DNA of 7,350 bases from Phycisphaeraceae bacterium (GCA_009827205.1 WUAK01000141.1:1-7350), one strand, 5' to 3'; shown: positions 1 through 7,144, numbered from the stretch's first letter. A program made the numbers and translations. Notes: a model not told the origin generated them from the letters alone.

Positions 1-2276
1 CGGTTGATATCTGGACGGTCGTCCTCGAGATCAGCGTGCTGATGGCCGCGTTCCCCAGCAAGGAGATCGCAAGGCTCAGTGAGCGTTACCGCACGCTGGG
101 TCTTGGATACGCCAACCTCGGCGCGATGCTGATGCAGGCGGGCATTCCTTATGACTCGGAGCAGGGCCGCTCGATCTGCGCGATGCTCAGCTCGATCATG
201 ACGGGCCGCTCGTACCGCCAGAGCGCGATGCTCGCAGCGGAGCACGGCGCGTTCCGCGGGTTCAAGGAGGATCGTGAGAACATGCTCCGGGTGATCCGCA
301 ACCACCGCCGCGCCGCGCACGGCATCTCGCGCGACGCCAAGGAGTGGGAGGACCTCCGCATCCGCCCGGTGCCGATCGATCACGACATCGTGACCAACGG
401 CAACGTGCCCATCGCCAACGCACGCAACCTGCTCGACCGCGCCGCGATCGTCTGGGACGAAGCGCTCGAGCTGGGCATGGAGCATGGCTACCGCAACGCG
501 CAGGTCACCGTCATCGCGCCCACGGGCACGATCGGTCTCCTCATGGACTGCGACACGACCGGTGTCGAGCCCGACTTCGCGCTCGTGAAGTTCAAGAAGC
601 TCGCCGGCGGCGGCTACTTCAAGATCGTCAACGCGTCCGTCGAGCCCGCGCTCCAGGCGCTCGGCTACTCGGAAGAGCAGATCCGACTGATCATCACCTC
701 GATCATCGGCACGCTCAGCCTCGCGGTCCCGATGCCCGAAGGCGCACCCGGCGCCGACGAGGACAAGACGCTCGCCGAGTTCCTGATGGACAAGGGCCTC
801 AAGGCCGAGCATCTGAGCAAGATTGAAGAGGGTCTGCCCGGCTGCTTCGAGTTGAGCTTCGCGTTCAGCGCCTGGTCGCTGGGTGACGATGTGCTCGAAG
901 CCGCGGGTGTCGACCCCGAGCGCGCCAAGGCGGACCCGGGCTTCAACCTGCTCAAGCACTTCGAGCTCAAGAACAAGGACATCGAGCTGCTCAATCAGCT
1001 CGTCTGCGGCCGCCAGACCATCGAGGGCGCGCCGGGCTTCGAGGATCAGCACCTGCCCGTCTTCGACTGCGCCAACAACTGCGGCCCGCTCGGCACGCGT
1101 CTCATCGCGGGCACCGGGCACATCCGCATGATGGCCGCCGCGCAGCCCTTCATCTCCGGCGCGATCAGCAAGACCATCAACCTCGCAAACTCCGCGACCG
1201 TTGATGACATCAAGGACTGCTACCGCCTGAGCTGGGAGCTGGGCCTCAAGGCCAACGCGCTCTACCGCGACGGGTGCAAGCTCAGCCAGCCCCTCTCGGC
1301 CAAGAAAGACGTCGAGCTCGACGACGACGAGATCGACGAACTCGACGAGCTGGAGGCCAAGGAAGAGGTCGCGGCCTCCGTCGCGAGTCTCGCCGGCGCC
1401 ATCGCGGGCGACAAGGTCGACAAGGTCGTCGAAGAGAAAACCAAAATCGTGCACCGCCCGATGCGTCGTCGCCTGCCGATCACGCGCGAGTCGGTCACGC
1501 ACAAGTTCAACGTCGCAGGGCACGAGGGCTACCTCACGGTCGGCCTCTACGAAGACGGCATGCCCGGCGAGCTGTTTATCACCATGGCCAAGGAAGGCTC
1601 CACCATCGGTGGTCTGATGGATTCACTGGGCACTGCGGTCTCCGTGGCGCTCCAGTACGGCGTGCCAGTGCAATCACTGGTCAACAAGTTCACGCACCAG
1701 CGCTTCGAGCCGGCGGGCATGACCTCCAACAAGGACATCCCGTTCGCCAAGAGCCTGGTCGACTACATCTTCCGCTGGCTCGGGATGCGATTCATCCCGG
1801 GCTACCGCGAAGCCAACCTGCCGCACCGCCCGGCAGCCAAGAGCGAATCCAAATCCGATCAGACCTCCGCTTCACGCACAAGCGCCGCGCCCGCCAAGTC
1901 GTCGGGTTCGGTTGGGGGAGACAATCGTTGGAGCACGCAGAGCAAGCCCGCCACCTCGAGCGACAGAAGCACGCAGGACTCGGGCCCGATCGGGCGTATC
2001 GGGATCGTGAGCACCGAGACCGACCCGGGCACGACCGACGGCAGCCTGGCACGCCAGGCGACAGTCGTCGCGCACTCGCACGAGACGGTCATCAGCTCAG
2101 AAACCGAGGCAGGTGTGACGACTGTCATCGTCGAGGAACACGTCTCGGCCCTCTCGGCCGCCATGAGCGAGAACATGGGCGACAGCCCGCCCTGCGATGT
2201 CTGCGGCGAGATCACCGTTCGCAACGGCACCTGCTACAAGTGCATGGGCTGCGGCAACAGCATGGGGTGCAGCTGA
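1..2276 (+). CDS. nrdJ: Adenosylcobalamin-dependent (class II) ribonucleotide reductase, C-terminal part (5' truncated by window edge)
   Basis: Class II ribonucleotide reductases convert ribonucleotides to deoxyribonucleotides in the cytoplasm, using a B12-generated radical and needing no oxygen. The reading frame is open from base 3, so the gene enters from the left; 757 residues are visible. Recognisable parts are the LGLGYANLG core segment (about 93-125), APTGTIGLLMDCDTTGVEP (516-572), the KFKKLAGGGYFKIVN stretch just after it, VFDCANNCG (from 1059) followed by HIRMMAAAQPFISGAISKTINL, a TSCPD-type domain (about 1500-1790), and a C-terminal cysteine tail (2193-2273). The NPCxE-type catalytic loop is not visible and should lie upstream. 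The extra segment between the KFKKL and VFDCA motifs matches my memory of the long NrdJ form of about 1,200 residues, so roughly 450 residues are missing. An acidic tract (1308-1370) and a Ser/Thr-rich linker (1830-2192) flank the TSCPD domain. It appears to end at its own terminator. Confidence 0.95.
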   Translation, partial: VDIWTVVLEISVLMAAFPSKEIARLSERYRTLGLGYANLGAMLMQAGIPYDSEQGRSICAMLSSIMTGRSYRQSAMLAAEHGAFRGFKEDRENMLRVIRNHRRAAHGISRDAKEWEDLRIRPVPIDHDIVTNGNVPIANARNLLDRAAIVWDEALELGMEHGYRNAQVTVIAPTGTIGLLMDCDTTGVEPDFALVKFKKLAGGGYFKIVNASVEPALQALGYSEEQIRLIITSIIGTLSLAVPMPEGAPGADEDKTLAEFLMDKGLKAEHLSKIEEGLPGCFELSFAFSAWSLGDDVLEAAGVDPERAKADPGFNLLKHFELKNKDIELLNQLVCGRQTIEGAPGFEDQHLPVFDCANNCGPLGTRLIAGTGHIRMMAAAQPFISGAISKTINLANSATVDDIKDCYRLSWELGLKANALYRDGCKLSQPLSAKKDVELDDDEIDELDELEAKEEVAASVASLAGAIAGDKVDKVVEEKTKIVHRPMRRRLPITRESVTHKFNVAGHEGYLTVGLYEDGMPGELFITMAKEGSTIGGLMDSLGTAVSVALQYGVPVQSLVNKFTHQRFEPAGMTSNKDIPFAKSLVDYIFRWLGMRFIPGYREANLPHRPAAKSESKSDQTSASRTSAAPAKSSGSVGGDNRWSTQSKPATSSDRSTQDSGPIGRIGIVSTETDPGTTDGSLARQATVVAHSHETVISSETEAGVTTVIVEEHVSALSAAMSENMGDSPPCDVCGEITVRNGTCYKCMGCGNSMGCS
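2193..2273 (+). other. Cysteine-rich C-terminal tail of NrdJ (redox shuttle / zinc-ribbon-like)
   Basis: The last 27 codons of nrdJ contain six cysteines arranged as CDVCG, CYKC, GCG and GCS. In class II reductases of this type the flexible C-terminal cysteines pass reducing equivalents from thioredoxin to the active site, and the paired CxxC motifs may also bind zinc. The spacing is seen directly; the function is inferred from the family. The tail is separated from the folded domains by about 120 residues of low-complexity linker, which fits a swinging-arm role. Confidence 0.75.
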
Positions 2277-2290
2277 CCAACACGATCCCC

Positions 2291-2319
2291 GGGCGGGACG
2301 CCTGAAAGGGCGCCCGCCC
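2291..2319 (+). repeat. Hairpin just after nrdJ (11-bp stem with one bulged A)
   Basis: GGGCGGG (2291-2297) pairs with CCCGCCC (2313-2319). After a bulged A at 2298, CGCC (2299-2302) pairs with GGCG (2309-2312) around the loop TGAAAG. It lies 14 nt after the nrdJ stop. No T-run follows, so it is more likely a 3'-end stabilising structure than a terminator by itself. Confidence 0.55.
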
Positions 2320-2338
2320 ATCACGACTGACCCACCAC

Positions 2339-2378
2339 GGGTCGGCTAGCGCGGTGCAACGCCGATGCGGGCCGACCC
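2339..2378 (+). repeat. Second hairpin after nrdJ (8-bp stem, 24-nt loop)
   Basis: GGGTCGGC (2339-2346) is the exact reverse complement of GCCGACCC (2371-2378). A competing small stem, GACCC (2329-2333) with GGGTC (2339-2343), uses the same left arm, so two alternative folds are possible. No T-run follows. This could be a structural element of the nrdJ 3' UTR or a chance pairing in GC-rich DNA. Confidence 0.4.
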
Positions 2379-2388
2379 CACTCCAAGA

Positions 2389-2423
2389 CCCCCGGGCGGA
2401 CCACCGGCGCCCGGGGGCTCTTT
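2389..2423 (+). terminator. Rho-independent terminator of nrdJ
   Basis: CCCCCGGGCG (2389-2398) and CGCCCGGGGG (2408-2417) form a perfect 10-bp GC stem with a 9-nt loop. T-rich sequence follows on the plus strand (CTCTTTGTGTGTTGTGTT). On the minus strand the stem is followed only by TCTTGG, so it would serve sulP less well, though it could act in both directions between these convergent genes. Confidence 0.75.
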
Positions 2424-2455
2424 GTGTGTTGTGTTACTACTGAATGAGTGTTGGT

Positions 2456-4267
2456 TTAGTCATGCACCCACTTCGCCCGATCAGTCGCCACGTGGTAGTG
2501 GGGGTCCTCGCTGATATTCACCTCGACGAGGTCGCCCGCCTTGTCGAGCAGGCGGCGGCAGTCCTCGCTCAGGTGCCGAAGGTGCAGCCGCTTGCCGACC
2601 TTCTGGTAGCGCTCGGCGAGCGTGTTGATCGCCTCGAGGCCCGACTGGTCGTAGACGCGGCTGAAGTAGAAGTCGATCACCACATCATCCGGGTCGTCCT
2701 GCGGCGTGAAGAGGTCGCGGAAGCGTGAGACCGAGCCGAAGAAGAGCACGCCGTGCAGCTGGTAGATCTTGCTGCCGTGCTCGTTGATCTGCACGTCGGC
2801 GACAAGGTACTTGCTCTTGTTCCACGCGAAGACGAGCGCGCTGAGCGCGACGCCCAGGATGACCGCGGTCGCCAGGTCGTGCATGAAGACGGTGTACGCC
2901 GTCACGACGAGCATGACGAGGACCTCGGCCTTGGGGATCCGGCGCCAGGTCTGCAGCGTGGTCCACTCGAACGTCCCGATGACGACCATGAACATCACGC
3001 CGACGAGCGCCGCGATCGGGACCATCTCGATGTAGGGCGAGAGGAACAGGATAAAGAGCAGCAGCGAGCACGCGGCGGTGATGCCCGAGAGCCGACCCCG
3101 CCCGCCCGACTTCACGTTTATGAGCGACTGCCCGATCATCGCGCACCCGCCCATGCCCCCGAGCGCACCCGAGGTAACGTTGGCGACGCCCTGCCCGATG
3201 CACTCGCGGTTGCCGTTGCCGCGCGTCTCGGTGAGCTCGTCGACGAGCGTCATGGTCATGAGCGACTCGATGAGCCCGACTCCAGCGAGGATGAGCGAGA
3301 ACGGGAGGATGATCAGCAGTGTCTCGGTGTTGAAGGGAGGGAGCGTGAAGTCCCACCACGCGGGCCTTGGCAGCCCGCCCGCGATGCCGACCTCGGAGGT
3401 TTCAACCGTCGCAAGGGCGGCTTCGGTTTCTTCGGTTGTCAGCGGCTCGATGACTTTACCGTGGGTCGCGATATCCACGCCCTCGGGCAGTTGAAGCGAC
3501 GCGATGACGGCGCTGTCCTTGTCGCGCTGGGCGCTGATGACCGCCGCGGCCTGCGTGCTGTCAACGAGCACATCGCGCACGGTTCGCGTGGTCGCGCCCG
3601 ATCCTGACTCGTCGCTCTGCGCCGAGTTGATCCCGATGCCGATGAGCGACACGACGATGATCGCGGCGAGCGACGAGGGCACCGCCCGGGTGAGCTTGGG
3701 CAGGAAGGCGATGATGGCCATCGTCAGCGCGACGAGCCCGAGCATGATCCAGAGGCGCTGGCCCTGCAGGAACTCCATCGCGCCGCCCGGGCCGATCGCT
3801 TTGAAGTTTGCAAACTGCGCCATGAGGATGACGATCGCCAGCCCGTTGACGAAGCCGAGCATGACCGGGTGAGGGACGATCCTGATGAGCTTGCCCAGCC
3901 GAAGCAGTCCGATGGTGACCTGGAATAGGCCGCAGAGGACGACGGCTGGGAAGAGGTACTCGATGCCGTGTGTTGCGACGAGCGAGACGACGACGACAGC
4001 CATCGCGCCGGTGGCGCCGGAGATCATGCCCGGGCGCCCGCCGAAGATCGACGTGAGCAGGCACATGACAAACGCGGAGTAGAGCCCGACGAGCGGTGGC
4101 ACGCCCGCAACGAACGCGAAGGCGACCGCCTCGGGCACGAGCGCGAGCGCGACCGTGAGCCCGGACAGAACCTCGGCCTTGGGCGAGCCAGACATCGCCG
4201 AGCGAAGGTCGAAGAGCTTGGGCTTGATGCGGACGAACTTGGGCAGACGGATCGTGATCTCTGACAT
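2456..4267 (-). CDS. SulP-family inorganic anion transporter with STAS domain
   Basis: An inner-membrane anion carrier of the SulP/SLC26 family (sulfate, bicarbonate and related anions), 603 aa. Residues about 30-210 and 312-480 hold the hydrophobic transport domain. The hallmark early segment is present (GLTVALALVPEAVAFAFVAG, residues 36-55), as is the later core region (GLIESLMTMTLVDELTETRG and GALGGMGGCAMIGQSLIN). A cytoplasmic STAS domain follows at about 490-585, with the DFYFSRVYDQSGLEAI region. The usual family length is about 490-600. Here about 80 extra, mostly polar residues (about 215-293) sit between the two transport repeats; by the family fold this loop should face the periplasm. 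The ATG at 4265-4267 is the first Met of the frame and has no clear Shine-Dalgarno sequence. The substrate cannot be assigned from sequence. The gene lies 147 nt downstream of the flavin reductase gene on the same strand and converges on nrdJ. Confidence 0.93.
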   Translation of the reverse strand: MSEITIRLPKFVRIKPKLFDLRSAMSGSPKAEVLSGLTVALALVPEAVAFAFVAGVPPLVGLYSAFVMCLLTSIFGGRPGMISGATGAMAVVVVSLVATHGIEYLFPAVVLCGLFQVTIGLLRLGKLIRIVPHPVMLGFVNGLAIVILMAQFANFKAIGPGGAMEFLQGQRLWIMLGLVALTMAIIAFLPKLTRAVPSSLAAIIVVSLIGIGINSAQSDESGSGATTRTVRDVLVDSTQAAAVISAQRDKDSAVIASLQLPEGVDIATHGKVIEPLTTEETEAALATVETSEVGIAGGLPRPAWWDFTLPPFNTETLLIILPFSLILAGVGLIESLMTMTLVDELTETRGNGNRECIGQGVANVTSGALGGMGGCAMIGQSLINVKSGGRGRLSGITAACSLLLFILFLSPYIEMVPIAALVGVMFMVVIGTFEWTTLQTWRRIPKAEVLVMLVVTAYTVFMHDLATAVILGVALSALVFAWNKSKYLVADVQINEHGSKIYQLHGVLFFGSVSRFRDLFTPQDDPDDVVIDFYFSRVYDQSGLEAINTLAERYQKVGKRLHLRHLSEDCRRLLDKAGDLVEVNISEDPHYHVATDRAKWVHD

Positions 4268-4414
4268 GCAGGGCTCGGCGTGGGGTGTTTGTGCTGTTTC
4301 GCGGATGTGCGCACTTGGGCGCGTGATGCGACCATAGGGAGGCAGATGCCTTTATGCGCCTTGGGAGAGCAACCAAGTTTACCAGCCAAGCCCGAGAACC
4401 GGTGGATAAACGGG

Positions 4415-5044
4415 CTACTGCTTGCCGGGCCTGAGATCGAAGCGGTCTCTGGTGTGGCAGTAGCTGAGCCCACCCATCCGGCCCACGAGATCAATCGCGG
4501 CCTGATCGGTGTGCATCCGCTCGTTGAGCAGGCTGTCCTCGACATGCACACGCACGACCCTGCCCATGACCACGTTGCCCCCCGCCGGTGCTCCCGGGTT
4601 GGTGCGGGTGACGGAGACCGTCTCGCACTCGAAGCACACCGGGCTCTCTTTCACACGAGGCGCTTGGATCGTGTCGCATGGGATCGGGGTGAGTCCGGAG
4701 AGGTCGTACTCGCTCTCGCCGCGCGGCAGGGGCTCTGCTGCCACCGCGACGCGCTCGATAATCTCAGCTGTCGCGACGCAAACGGCGAACTGACCCGTGC
4801 CTCCTTCGGATTCTGGCTTCGCGTTGCGGAGCGAGTCCTTCTCGTTACCGTCGCCGTCATTGGCCGGGCAGAAGAGCAGCGTCATCGGGTTTGAACCGAC
4901 GCCAGCGAAGAACGAGAAAGGCGCGAGGTTGGGCTTTCCATCGGTTGAAACCGTTGAGACCACCGCGATCGGGCGTGGGCCGATCGTGCCGATCAGCAGC
5001 TTGTACCGCTCTGCGATCTCAAGTTCGTTGGGGTCAACATTCAA
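4415..5044 (-). CDS. Flavin reductase-family protein (FMN-binding split barrel), TTG start
   Basis: A 209-aa protein of the flavin reductase-like split-barrel family, cytoplasmic with no signal peptide. Members bind FMN and many reduce flavin with NAD(P)H for a partner enzyme. Family features are the start NVDPNELEIAERYKLLIG, GPRPIAVVSTVSTDGKPNLAPFSFF (residues 22-46), the KDSLRNAK segment (69-76), the GNVVMGRVVRVHVED strand region (156-170) and the C-terminal GRMGGLSYCHTRDRFDL (188-204). I place the start at the TTG (5042-5044) because GAGGA lies 6 nt upstream and the family normally begins with this DPxEL-like segment. An in-frame ATG at 5104 would add 20 residues with no family character and overlap the upstream methyltransferase by 44 nt. 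With the TTG start the gap is 16 nt, typical of an operon. The substrate and partner enzyme are unknown. It ends in TAG. Confidence 0.85.
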   Translation of the reverse strand: MNVDPNELEIAERYKLLIGTIGPRPIAVVSTVSTDGKPNLAPFSFFAGVGSNPMTLLFCPANDGDGNEKDSLRNAKPESEGGTGQFAVCVATAEIIERVAVAAEPLPRGESEYDLSGLTPIPCDTIQAPRVKESPVCFECETVSVTRTNPGAPAGGNVVMGRVVRVHVEDSLLNERMHTDQAAIDLVGRMGGLSYCHTRDRFDLRPGKQ

Positions 5045-5050
5045 GGCGAA

Positions 5051-5055
5051 TCCTC
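5051..5055 (-). promoter_or_regulatory. Ribosome binding site of the flavin reductase gene (decides a TTG start)
   Basis: On the minus strand, GAGGATTCGCC precedes TTG. The GAGGA core sits 6 nt before the TTG at 5044 and just after the TGA of the methyltransferase gene (5061-5063), so the two genes are tightly spaced without overlap. Confidence 0.65.
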
Positions 5056-5060
5056 GTGTG

Positions 5061-6245
5061 TCACATCCGAGGCCTGAGCAGCACGCCCGCCTGTGTCCCG
5101 CCACAGAACTTGAGAGGCTCTATGCCGCAGACTTCAAAGGCGTGCGACCATCGGCGTCGGATGCCTCTGCTGTGCCAGAACGTCTGTGAGTTGGCGCCTT
5201 GCCCGTGCGCAACAAAGTCGGTTTTCATCGGCTCACTGAAGTCGAGCCGCGGGCAGTGTCTGGCGATGAAGCTGTCGGGCGTTTCTTTGCAGTACTTCCA
5301 GGTGTGCTCGTCATGAACGGTCACAAGCACCGCGCCGCCCGGGCGGATGATCCTGCGGAGCTCCATGAGCCACGTGTCGATGTTGTGCGAGATGTGCGTG
5401 AAGATCGAGATGCCGTAGACAAAGTCAAAGGTTGAATTCGCAACGGGCAGGCTGGGCTGCGTGGTGGTCGAGAAGAACCGGAATCTGCCCTCGAAGTGCC
5501 GCTGTGCCCAATCGATCGACTCTTCATCGATGTCGCAGCCCCAGAGTCTTGCGCTGTCGGGGAGATCGTCGAAGTGTCTGAGTACGCGCCCGGTCGAGCA
5601 TCCCCAGTCGAGGATGTCGCGCATCGAATCAAGCTCGACGCCGTGCGAGTCGCAGAAGCGGCCGATGATGTCGCGTTCGCGTTTGCCGCTCGCGATGTAT
5701 TCCTTGTCGGCTTGCGCTGAGTAGCTTGCACGGTTGTCACTTGAAGGAACGGGAAAGCTGACACCGAGATCGTTCGCGCGATCGATGGCATCCTCGTCAA
5801 GACAGCCCGGCAGGGAGCGGTCGTCGACGCTCGTTGGACCGGTCGAGCGAGTAATGGGGTAGGGCCCGGGTGGCAGTCCCCGGTATGGCTCGATGACGAG
5901 CGGCGTCGTCTCGCGCTGGCTCGTTGAGATCCACTCGCGTGCGCGCTGAGCGAGGATCGCCTCGCCGGCATCGCTCGATACGAGGACCGCCGCGACGTCG
6001 GCTGGGCTCGCTTCGGTAGGCTTTAGAATCTTGATGCTTGAGTTCCTCTGGTTTCCGTCGGCAGCGTCATCGAGGATGAACGCGATCCTCGGACCGCCCT
6101 CGACGTCTGCAATCGTGCCCAGGAGCCAGGTGGTGTGCCTGCCTGCGCCGAAGATAGCGATCGGTCGGTCACCGAGGTCCCTGCCAAGCCTGCGCCAGAG
6201 CTCCCTGACGAAGCGTGTGCGGAAGAGGGCGGCCAGATCGTGCAT
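5061..6245 (-). CDS. Class I SAM-dependent methyltransferase with N-terminal Rossmann-like domain
   Basis: A 394-aa cytoplasmic protein in two parts. The N-terminal half has a dinucleotide-binding-like pattern: IAIFGAGRHTTWLL (29-42), then a second-strand motif IAFILDDAADG (54-64). This resembles the NAD/sugar-binding Rossmann modules seen in some sugar methyltransferases and PglD-like proteins. The C-terminal half is a class I methyltransferase: motif I ILDWGCSTGR (211-220), the acidic end of strand 2 WGCDIDEESIDWAQ (235-248), FDFVYGISIFTHI (273-285) and LRRIIRPGGAVLVTVHD (296-312). The ATG at 6243-6245 is chosen because GGAGG lies 5 nt upstream. The open frame runs on to 6416, but the extra 57 residues are Arg-rich and would overlap the divergent gene. 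The acceptor substrate is not known; a sugar, lipid or small metabolite are all possible. It heads a minus-strand unit with the flavin reductase gene. Confidence 0.88.
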   Translation of the reverse strand: MHDLAALFRTRFVRELWRRLGRDLGDRPIAIFGAGRHTTWLLGTIADVEGGPRIAFILDDAADGNQRNSSIKILKPTEASPADVAAVLVSSDAGEAILAQRAREWISTSQRETTPLVIEPYRGLPPGPYPITRSTGPTSVDDRSLPGCLDEDAIDRANDLGVSFPVPSSDNRASYSAQADKEYIASGKRERDIIGRFCDSHGVELDSMRDILDWGCSTGRVLRHFDDLPDSARLWGCDIDEESIDWAQRHFEGRFRFFSTTTQPSLPVANSTFDFVYGISIFTHISHNIDTWLMELRRIIRPGGAVLVTVHDEHTWKYCKETPDSFIARHCPRLDFSEPMKTDFVAHGQGANSQTFWHSRGIRRRWSHAFEVCGIEPLKFCGGTQAGVLLRPRM

Positions 6246-6248
6246 CGA

Positions 6249-6253
6249 TACCT
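6249..6253 (-). promoter_or_regulatory. Ribosome binding site of the methyltransferase gene
   Basis: On the minus strand the upstream sequence reads GGAGGTATCG followed by ATG, a strong Shine-Dalgarno match with 5-nt spacing. It fixes the start at 6245 rather than at the in-frame ATG at 6416. Confidence 0.75.
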
Positions 6254-6304
6254 CCGGTGCGGGAACTGATGCCGCGTGGTGAAGAGTGTATTCCTCCGAA
6301 TCAC

Positions 6305-6317
6305 GCCCGCGGCGGGC
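6305..6317. repeat. 13-bp inverted repeat in the divergent intergenic region
   Basis: GCCCGC (6305-6310), a central G, then GCGGGC (6312-6317) form a perfect inverted repeat. It lies between the divergent starts at 6245 and 6332, next to a TACTAT (6320-6325) that weakly resembles a -10 box and is only 6 nt before the ATG at 6332. It may be an operator or a chance GC-rich palindrome; there is no supporting -35 element. Confidence 0.3.
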
Positions 6318-6331
6318 CGTACTATCTCTTG

Positions 6332-7117
6332 ATGACTGACGACCACACCGATCGCGCACTGACCTGGGCCGCGCTCCTGGCCAAATGGACCGAATTCGCG
6401 CAGAGCGCGCTGGCACTGCCCGACGACGAGGAGGGAGGCCGACTCAAGGAGGCCGTCCCGTCGATCATCGGGCTCCAGGCCGTGACGCACGCGTGCGCCG
6501 AGATCAGGGATCTGCCCGAGGCCGAGCGAGCACTCGGTGAGGACAAGGCCGACATGCTTATCAAGAAGCACGCAGGCGAAATCAACACCATCTGGCGAGG
6601 CGAGCAGATGCCCGAAGCGGTCGTCGAACTCGTGGAAGATGCAAGGTTGGCGTTCAGAGCCGCGACCGAGGGCGGCATCGAGTGGGTTGTCGAGGGCGAG
6701 TCGCTCATCGCGCCGCATCCGGGTGAGCTCCTTGGAGCACTGGTCGAGGCCGGGTTCACGGGGGATCTCTTCCTGCCCACACCCGGGGTGCCCGTATTCC
6801 AGAACGCCCCTGCGGGGTTCATGCGTGGTGTGGACATCGAGACCGAAGCGGGCGGCATGGCGCTCGTGCACATCCCGGACTTTTTGGGCGGTGAGGTCTC
6901 GGGACACGAGGTGCCGGTCGCGCGACAGGTCTACCGCCAGTTCGATTTCTCGAAGGGAGGACCGGTGAGGGATCTCGTCCAGCCCATGGACGCGGCGCTC
7001 ACTCCCGGTCAGCCCCTGCTCATCCCGGCGATCCTCGCGGGCGAGGTGCAGCCCATCGCTCTCCCGATCCCGGGGACCGAGCACCAGAAGCCGCTGCCAG
7101 TCGAGTTCGAGGCCTGA
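6332..7117 (+). CDS. Conserved-looking protein of unknown function, acidic and soluble
   Basis: I do not recognise this 261-aa protein. It has no signal peptide, membrane segment or familiar catalytic motif. The N-terminal half (about 1-112) is rich in Ala, Leu, Glu and Asp and looks helical. The second half (about 115-261) has strand-like and Pro/Gly-rich stretches such as GDLFLPTPGVPVFQNAP (144-160) and GQPLLIPAILAGEVQPIALPIPG (226-248). Real coding is suggested by the sensible hydrophobic pattern and length; the minus-strand reading across this stretch looks like a shadow frame. The start is uncertain. The ATG at 6332 begins the well-behaved part (MTDDHTDRALTW) but has no Shine-Dalgarno sequence, so a leaderless message is possible. 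An in-frame ATG at 6269 would add 21 residues. It precedes mdh by 101 nt on the same strand and is divergent from the methyltransferase gene. Confidence 0.7.
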   Translation: MTDDHTDRALTWAALLAKWTEFAQSALALPDDEEGGRLKEAVPSIIGLQAVTHACAEIRDLPEAERALGEDKADMLIKKHAGEINTIWRGEQMPEAVVELVEDARLAFRAATEGGIEWVVEGESLIAPHPGELLGALVEAGFTGDLFLPTPGVPVFQNAPAGFMRGVDIETEAGGMALVHIPDFLGGEVSGHEVPVARQVYRQFDFSKGGPVRDLVQPMDAALTPGQPLLIPAILAGEVQPIALPIPGTEHQKPLPVEFEA

Positions 7118-7144
7118 AAACCGGTCGGTATACAGCACGGCGTC

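Noticed and set aside
1308..1370. GAC/GAG-rich run as a tandem DNA repeat
   Set aside because: It is the codon usage of an acidic protein segment; no constant repeat unit is present.
1274..2305. Plus-strand open frame of 343 codons inside nrdJ
   Set aside because: Arg/Gly/His-rich shadow of the nrdJ frame; nrdJ has clear family motifs across the same bases.
2753..3607. Plus-strand open frame of 284 codons opposite sulP
   Set aside because: Charged, low-complexity shadow frame antisense to clear transmembrane coding sequence.
4307..4314. GTGCGCAC palindrome upstream of sulP
   Set aside because: An 8-bp palindrome is common by chance at this GC content and no promoter elements flank it convincingly.
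4389..4416. Hairpin AGCCCG/CGGGCT just after the flavin reductase stop on the minus strand
   Set aside because: Only a 6-bp stem with a 16-nt loop and no T-run after it, so not supported as a terminator; it does not show that sulP is separately transcribed.
6023..7138. Long minus-strand open frame (371 codons) opposite the unknown gene
   Set aside because: It overlaps the methyltransferase in another frame and the plus-strand gene entirely, and its composition (rich in Arg, His, Gly and Asp, no hydrophobic pattern) is typical of a shadow frame in high-GC DNA.
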